A DNA stretch of 64,000 bases from CAUZIZ01 sp963579905 (GTDB lineage Bacteria; Acidobacteriota; UBA6911; RPQK01; JAJDTT01). The stretch spans positions 8,355 to 72,354 of the forward strand of contig CAUZIZ010000005.1 in NCBI GenBank assembly GCA_963579905.1, read 5' to 3'. Each line of letters begins with the position of its first letter. Position 1 is the stretch's first letter. A program made the position numbers and the translations under genes. The notes below the pieces were generated by a model that did not search any database, had not been told where the DNA came from, and worked only from the letters and a program-made list of their open reading frames with translations. This document shows positions 60,568-64,000 of this stretch, one piece after another.

Positions 60568-62529
60568 ATGCTGCTGGATCGGGCCCGGGATACCGAGACT
60601 TATTTACACACCTTTGTGCTCGAGCACTTCGGTATCGACCTTGGTCCAATAATCTCCGAGTTTCCACCTCGCAGCGAGTTTGGCGATCTGGCTTTTCCCT
60701 TCCCCTTCGAGCTTGCCAAGGTTCTGCGCAGGCCACCCCGACAGATTGCTCAGGAGATCGTAGATCATATTGAGAGCCCCCCTTGGATTCTGCGGTTTCA
60801 GGCAGCTGGCGGCGGCTATGTGAACGCCTATCTGGAACGTACCCGCTTCTTCAAAGACGTCTACTCTTGGCTGGGCAGGGCGGCACCGGATCCGGACGGA
60901 GACAAGATCATCGTAGAGCACACGAACATCAATCCCAACAAGGCGGCGCACATTGGCCACCTGAGGAATGCCGCCCTGGGAGATACCTTCGTGCGACTTC
61001 TTCGCGCTCGTGGCTCCTTCGTAGAAGTGCAGAACTACATCGACGATACCGGTGTGCAGGTCGCAGATGTCGTCGTTGGATTCCAACGCCTCAGAAAAAT
61101 GGGGCTTCGCGAGGTCGAGAAGGTGGAGGAGCCGTTCGACTACTACTGTTGGGACCTGTACGCCGAGACCGCCGGCTGGTACGCCCAGGACGAATCACAT
61201 CTGGAGTTCCGTCTTCGGGCCCTACACGAAATCGAAACGGGTCTCGGTGAAACTGCCGAATTGGCAGAGCACATCTCGCTGCGGGTTGTCCGGGCCCACC
61301 TCAGGACGATGTGGCGTATAGGGGTTTCCTACGACGTTCTCCCCAGAGAGAGCGAGATCCTGAAATTGAAGTTCTGGGAAGAGGCTTGGGAAAAACTCCA
61401 AGTCAGCGAGGCAGTTACCTATGTCGAGTCGGGGCCCCACGGCGGATGCTGGGTCATGCGGCTGCCGGGCGACGAGGCCCAACCGGAAGAAGAGAAGATC
61501 ATCGTTCGCAGCAACGGGACGGTGACCTATGTTGGAAAAGACATCGCCTATCAGCTCTGGAAGTTCGGCCTCTTGAGCAGAAGCTTTCACTATCGTCCCT
61601 TCCACCAATACCCCGACCAATCAAGTGTCTGGATGACCTCTTCCAGCCCCGATAGCGAAGAGCAACCCGCGTTCGGACAAGGCCAGAGTGTCTACAACGT
61701 AATCGATGTACGGCAATCCTATCTTCAGCGCGTCGTCGTCCACGGTCTGCGGAGTCTCGGCTACGAGCAGCAGGCCGACGACTCCGTCCACTTCTCTTAC
61801 GAGATGGTAGCGTTGTCTCCAAGATGCTGTGCTGAACTAGGCATTCAACTTTCAGAAGAGGATCGGGCCAAACCCTACGTCGAAGTTTCAGGAAGAAAAG
61901 GACTAGGGGTCAAAGCGGATGATTTAATCAACAAATTGATCGAGAGCTCCCTGGAGGAGGTCAGCGCTCGACAAGGAGAGCTGAGCCTCGAAAGGCGTCA
62001 ACTCATCGCCCGTCAGATCGCGGTAGGTGCGCTGCGATACTTTCTTCTCAAGTACGCTCGAAACTCCGTGATCGCGTTCGACTTCGCTGAAGTGCTCAGC
62101 TTCGAGGGTGAAACCGGACCCTATCTGCAGTACTCGGTGGTGCGCTCGAAGAACATCTTCAGCAAACTTGAAACCCAGGAAGGCCCTGGGGCGGTGGAGA
62201 ACTGGAAGCAGGAGCTGGCGGATTCGTGGCCCCAAGTCGATAGGGTCGAACCTCTGTTTGAGGATGATGGAGTCTGGACGCTCTTGCTGCACATCGGACG
62301 CCTGCAGGAAGTCGAAGAACAGTCGATCAGAACGCTGGAGATGTCCTACCTGGCTAAGCATGCCTTCGTTTTGGCGCAGTCCTTTAACATCTTCTACCAC
62401 AAGCATCACATCCTGTCGGAAGAAGATCGCCTGAAGCGGTGCCTCTACTTGACCATAGCCGACGCTAGTCTCAAAGGCCTGACCCGGGCCCTCGACTTGC
62501 TCGGCATCGAGGTTCCGGAGAAGATGTAG
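60568..62529 (+). CDS. argS: Arginyl-tRNA synthetase
   Basis: Class I aminoacyl-tRNA synthetase charging tRNA-Arg in the cytoplasm. At 653 residues it is slightly longer than average. It has the ArgS-specific N-terminal Add-1 domain (EHFGIDLGPIISEFP), the HIGH motif in NPNKAAHIGHLRNAALGDTF, a degenerate KMSKS-type loop around VSGRKGLGVKADDLI, and the helical anticodon-binding domain with EGETGPYLQYSVVRSKNIFS. A -10-like TATCAT lies about 15 bases before the ATG and no strong ribosome binding site is visible. The next gene starts two bases after its stop, indicating co-transcription. Confidence 0.96.
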   Translation: MLLDRARDTETYLHTFVLEHFGIDLGPIISEFPPRSEFGDLAFPFPFELAKVLRRPPRQIAQEIVDHIESPPWILRFQAAGGGYVNAYLERTRFFKDVYSWLGRAAPDPDGDKIIVEHTNINPNKAAHIGHLRNAALGDTFVRLLRARGSFVEVQNYIDDTGVQVADVVVGFQRLRKMGLREVEKVEEPFDYYCWDLYAETAGWYAQDESHLEFRLRALHEIETGLGETAELAEHISLRVVRAHLRTMWRIGVSYDVLPRESEILKLKFWEEAWEKLQVSEAVTYVESGPHGGCWVMRLPGDEAQPEEEKIIVRSNGTVTYVGKDIAYQLWKFGLLSRSFHYRPFHQYPDQSSVWMTSSSPDSEEQPAFGQGQSVYNVIDVRQSYLQRVVVHGLRSLGYEQQADDSVHFSYEMVALSPRCCAELGIQLSEEDRAKPYVEVSGRKGLGVKADDLINKLIESSLEEVSARQGELSLERRQLIARQIAVGALRYFLLKYARNSVIAFDFAEVLSFEGETGPYLQYSVVRSKNIFSKLETQEGPGAVENWKQELADSWPQVDRVEPLFEDDGVWTLLLHIGRLQEVEEQSIRTLEMSYLAKHAFVLAQSFNIFYHKHHILSEEDRLKRCLYLTIADASLKGLTRALDLLGIEVPEKM

Positions 62530-62531
62530 CA

Positions 62532-63614
62532 ATGATCGGAGTCTACGGATCACTTTTGCTCTGCCTGCTGCAGACGCAACCGAGCCCAGAAAGCCATGAA
62601 AATCTCCTGCCTCTGCAAGACATCCTTTCGAACCGGGAAATCCAGGACTACCAGAGCAAGCCCCAGTACCGTTCCCGAATGAAATTGTTCGGGAAGGCAT
62701 TCAATCGTCATTCCAAGCTGCTGCAGGGTCAAATCGAGACACTCAAGATCGACGCAGCCCTGAAGACACTGCAGAGCCTGAGAGCCCTTTCCGATCATAC
62801 CCTGGGCGAGAAGCCACAACGAAAGAAGGACCTACGATCCAATCAGGTAAAGAGGCTCGAGATCGGCCTGAGAAAGCTGCTGGAGAGCCTCGAGGAGCTC
62901 AAGCGATCTGTCCCCTTTGAGTACCGCACCCACTTCGACCGCTGCATCGAAAAAATGGAAGAGCTACGCAACCAACTGCTCACCCAACTCTTCGGCCTAA
63001 CGCAGCGCTTCATCGCGCCTCCGGTAGCAGGTGTCCCTGGCCCAGTTCAGGCGCTTTCGACCCTCTCTTCGCCTCCTTCGATGAGCGCTCGACTAATGGG
63101 GTCCTACCAAGCAGGGGACCGTTTCACCGACAAGGAATACCAGAAGATCCAGCTGGCTCAAGAAATCGTCAGGCGCGTCCAGGTCTTTCTCAAGATAGCT
63201 TCGCGCCGACTTGAGGAGATCGATCGGAGGCTGAACCCAGGCAAGGATTTGAAGGCGAAAGAATCGAATAAGAAGAAGGATAAGAAACGAAAGAAGAAGA
63301 AAAAAAAGGAGCAAGAAGAAGCCGAGGACTCGCTCGAGTTCTACACCTATTGGGACATGCTGCGTGCCTACGACCGTGCCATCCACGGAATCATGATCAA
63401 CATCGACGAAAAGGCGATTCACAAGCTGTCTAGACCCGCTGAAATCCGCAAGGCCATGAAAAAACTCTGCAAGAAGCTCCCGGAATTCATTCCCGAATTG
63501 GAGCCCATCCGCAAGCTCGCCCTCGAGAAGCAAGACGAGGATCTGCTAGCGGAGATCAAGCAGGCCCAGGAAACCTCCTCCCTGGCCGAGAAGGGATGTC
63601 TAGTAAACAAGTAG
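62532..63614 (+). CDS. Helical protein with poly-lysine linker, unknown function
   Basis: 360 residues, starting two bases after argS. The short hydrophobic N-terminus (MIGVYGSLLLCLLQTQPSPE) is not a convincing signal peptide. The body is mostly amphipathic helix (QGQIETLKIDAALKTLQSLR, RLEIGLRKLLESLEELKRSV). Residues about 236-265 are an extremely basic Lys/Arg/Glu tract (KKKDKKRKKKKKKEQEEAED) separating two helical parts. The A-rich DNA of this tract could permit slippage, but the reading frame holds. I do not recognise the family; the tract suggests binding to nucleic acid or to an acidic partner. Confidence 0.7.
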   Translation: MIGVYGSLLLCLLQTQPSPESHENLLPLQDILSNREIQDYQSKPQYRSRMKLFGKAFNRHSKLLQGQIETLKIDAALKTLQSLRALSDHTLGEKPQRKKDLRSNQVKRLEIGLRKLLESLEELKRSVPFEYRTHFDRCIEKMEELRNQLLTQLFGLTQRFIAPPVAGVPGPVQALSTLSSPPSMSARLMGSYQAGDRFTDKEYQKIQLAQEIVRRVQVFLKIASRRLEEIDRRLNPGKDLKAKESNKKKDKKRKKKKKKEQEEAEDSLEFYTYWDMLRAYDRAIHGIMINIDEKAIHKLSRPAEIRKAMKKLCKKLPEFIPELEPIRKLALEKQDEDLLAEIKQAQETSSLAEKGCLVNK

Positions 63615-63720
63615 ATGGAAGTGGATTAAACCACGTGTAAACACCTGAAATTCCCGACCTGGCAGGTATTCTGGAGTTCGACAAAGAATCTTCAGAGAGG
63701 CCCGAAAGGAGGCATCTCAG

Positions 63721-64000
63721 GTGAAGAAAAAGCATAGCGCAATCCTCCGAAAACGGGAAGCAGAGGTGGCCACTCGGTTGAGCCCCAGCTGGCACGGTCA
63801 AGCTCGAAAAACGGTCCTTTCGTCCGACGGGATCAGCTACGAAGTCTCGGAGAAGATTCACGCCGTCAGTTACGGCGGGCTGGGGCTGTTGCAGCAGGTC
63901 GTGAAGTGGAGCGGGCAAGGTCTGGGCCCAACACCCAGCGAGTTTCTTCCAACGGGCGGAGATTGATGTGGATGGGAGCATTGCCCCCACTAGCGGCGAA
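63721..64000 (+). mobile_element. IS1380-type transposase, internally deleted and cut by window edge
   Basis: A GTG with AAAGGAGG upstream starts a frame whose first 60 residues (GISYEVSEKIHAVSYGGLGL) resemble the N-terminus of IS1380/DDE_1 transposases. The normal middle part is absent. Thirty or so bases on, a different frame reads AQHPASFFQRAEIDVDGSIA then PTSGE, the region of the first catalytic Asp of this family. In intact elements these blocks are roughly 100 residues apart, so an internal deletion and frameshift are present. The rest is beyond the window. Inverted terminal repeats were not identified. Confidence 0.65.

Overview
This window comes from a bacterial chromosome of moderately high GC with long intergenic stretches rich in repeats. 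The gene content points to an Acidobacteriota-like lineage, though a planctomycete or verrucomicrobial relative cannot be excluded. The clues are a CarD regulator, a MoxR/DUF58/BatA/DUF4159/DUF4175 operon, a DUF1549-DUF1553/DUF1501 pair, several Tat-exported oxidoreductases and sialidases, and the near absence of classical sigma-70 operons with strong terminators. No rRNA or other phylogenetic marker is present, so the assignment is an inference from gene families.

Layout. 1-5.2 kb is housekeeping: the start of tilS (minus strand, cut by the window edge), a promoter and SAM-I type riboswitch with its terminator ahead of threonine synthase, a CAU tRNA, hemB, hemL and a convergent carD. 6.1-20.2 kb is one plus-strand operon of eight genes, many overlapping by a few bases: two VWA/BatA-like membrane proteins, a MoxR ATPase, a DUF58 protein, DUF4159, DUF4175, a TPR zinc peptidase and a caspase-like protein whose catalytic Cys position holds Ser. 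It looks like an envelope-associated chaperone or secretion-like machine. 20.8-31.4 kb holds a broken M48 peptidase, a coiled-coil secreted protein, a Tat-exported Gfo/Idh/MocA oxidoreductase, a glycine-zipper lipoprotein, an OSBS/NSAR-type enolase homologue, and a minus-strand cluster of HAD phosphatase, deoxyhypusine-synthase-like protein, RfaE-like PfkB kinase and MFS transporter. 31.4-35.3 kb is decayed (epimerase and glycosyltransferase pseudogenes) plus a 29-residue aromatic microprotein. 35.5-42.3 kb contains two sialidase-like proteins, an isochorismatase-fold hydrolase and a secreted beta-propeller/LamG protein. 42.4-48.8 kb has a VapC toxin pair, a membrane gene with an internal stop, and a betaine-type demethylation module (GcvT-fused FAD oxidoreductase, homocysteine methyltransferase, sodium symporter). 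50.1-57.4 kb has a toroid protein with a DUF354 partner and the DUF1501/PSD1 pair. 57.4-60 kb is a graveyard of recombined gene fragments (SDR, AsnB, CapK/PaaK-like). The window ends with argS, a lysine-rich coiled-coil protein and an internally deleted IS1380-type transposase.

The most distinctive non-coding feature is a modular dispersed repeat family. Conserved boundary sequences (GAAGTTTCTTTCTCGAAT and GACTAAGCTGAAACTTC) recur at more than a dozen intergenic sites in both orientations. They flank different 'cargo' modules: a 120-150 base module present five times, several long hairpins, and a 280-base module present as an inverted pair about 48 kb apart. Together with seven or more genes broken by single-base frameshifts or premature stops, this suggests a genome with active repeat spread and gene decay. 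Some of the frameshifts could instead be assembly errors.
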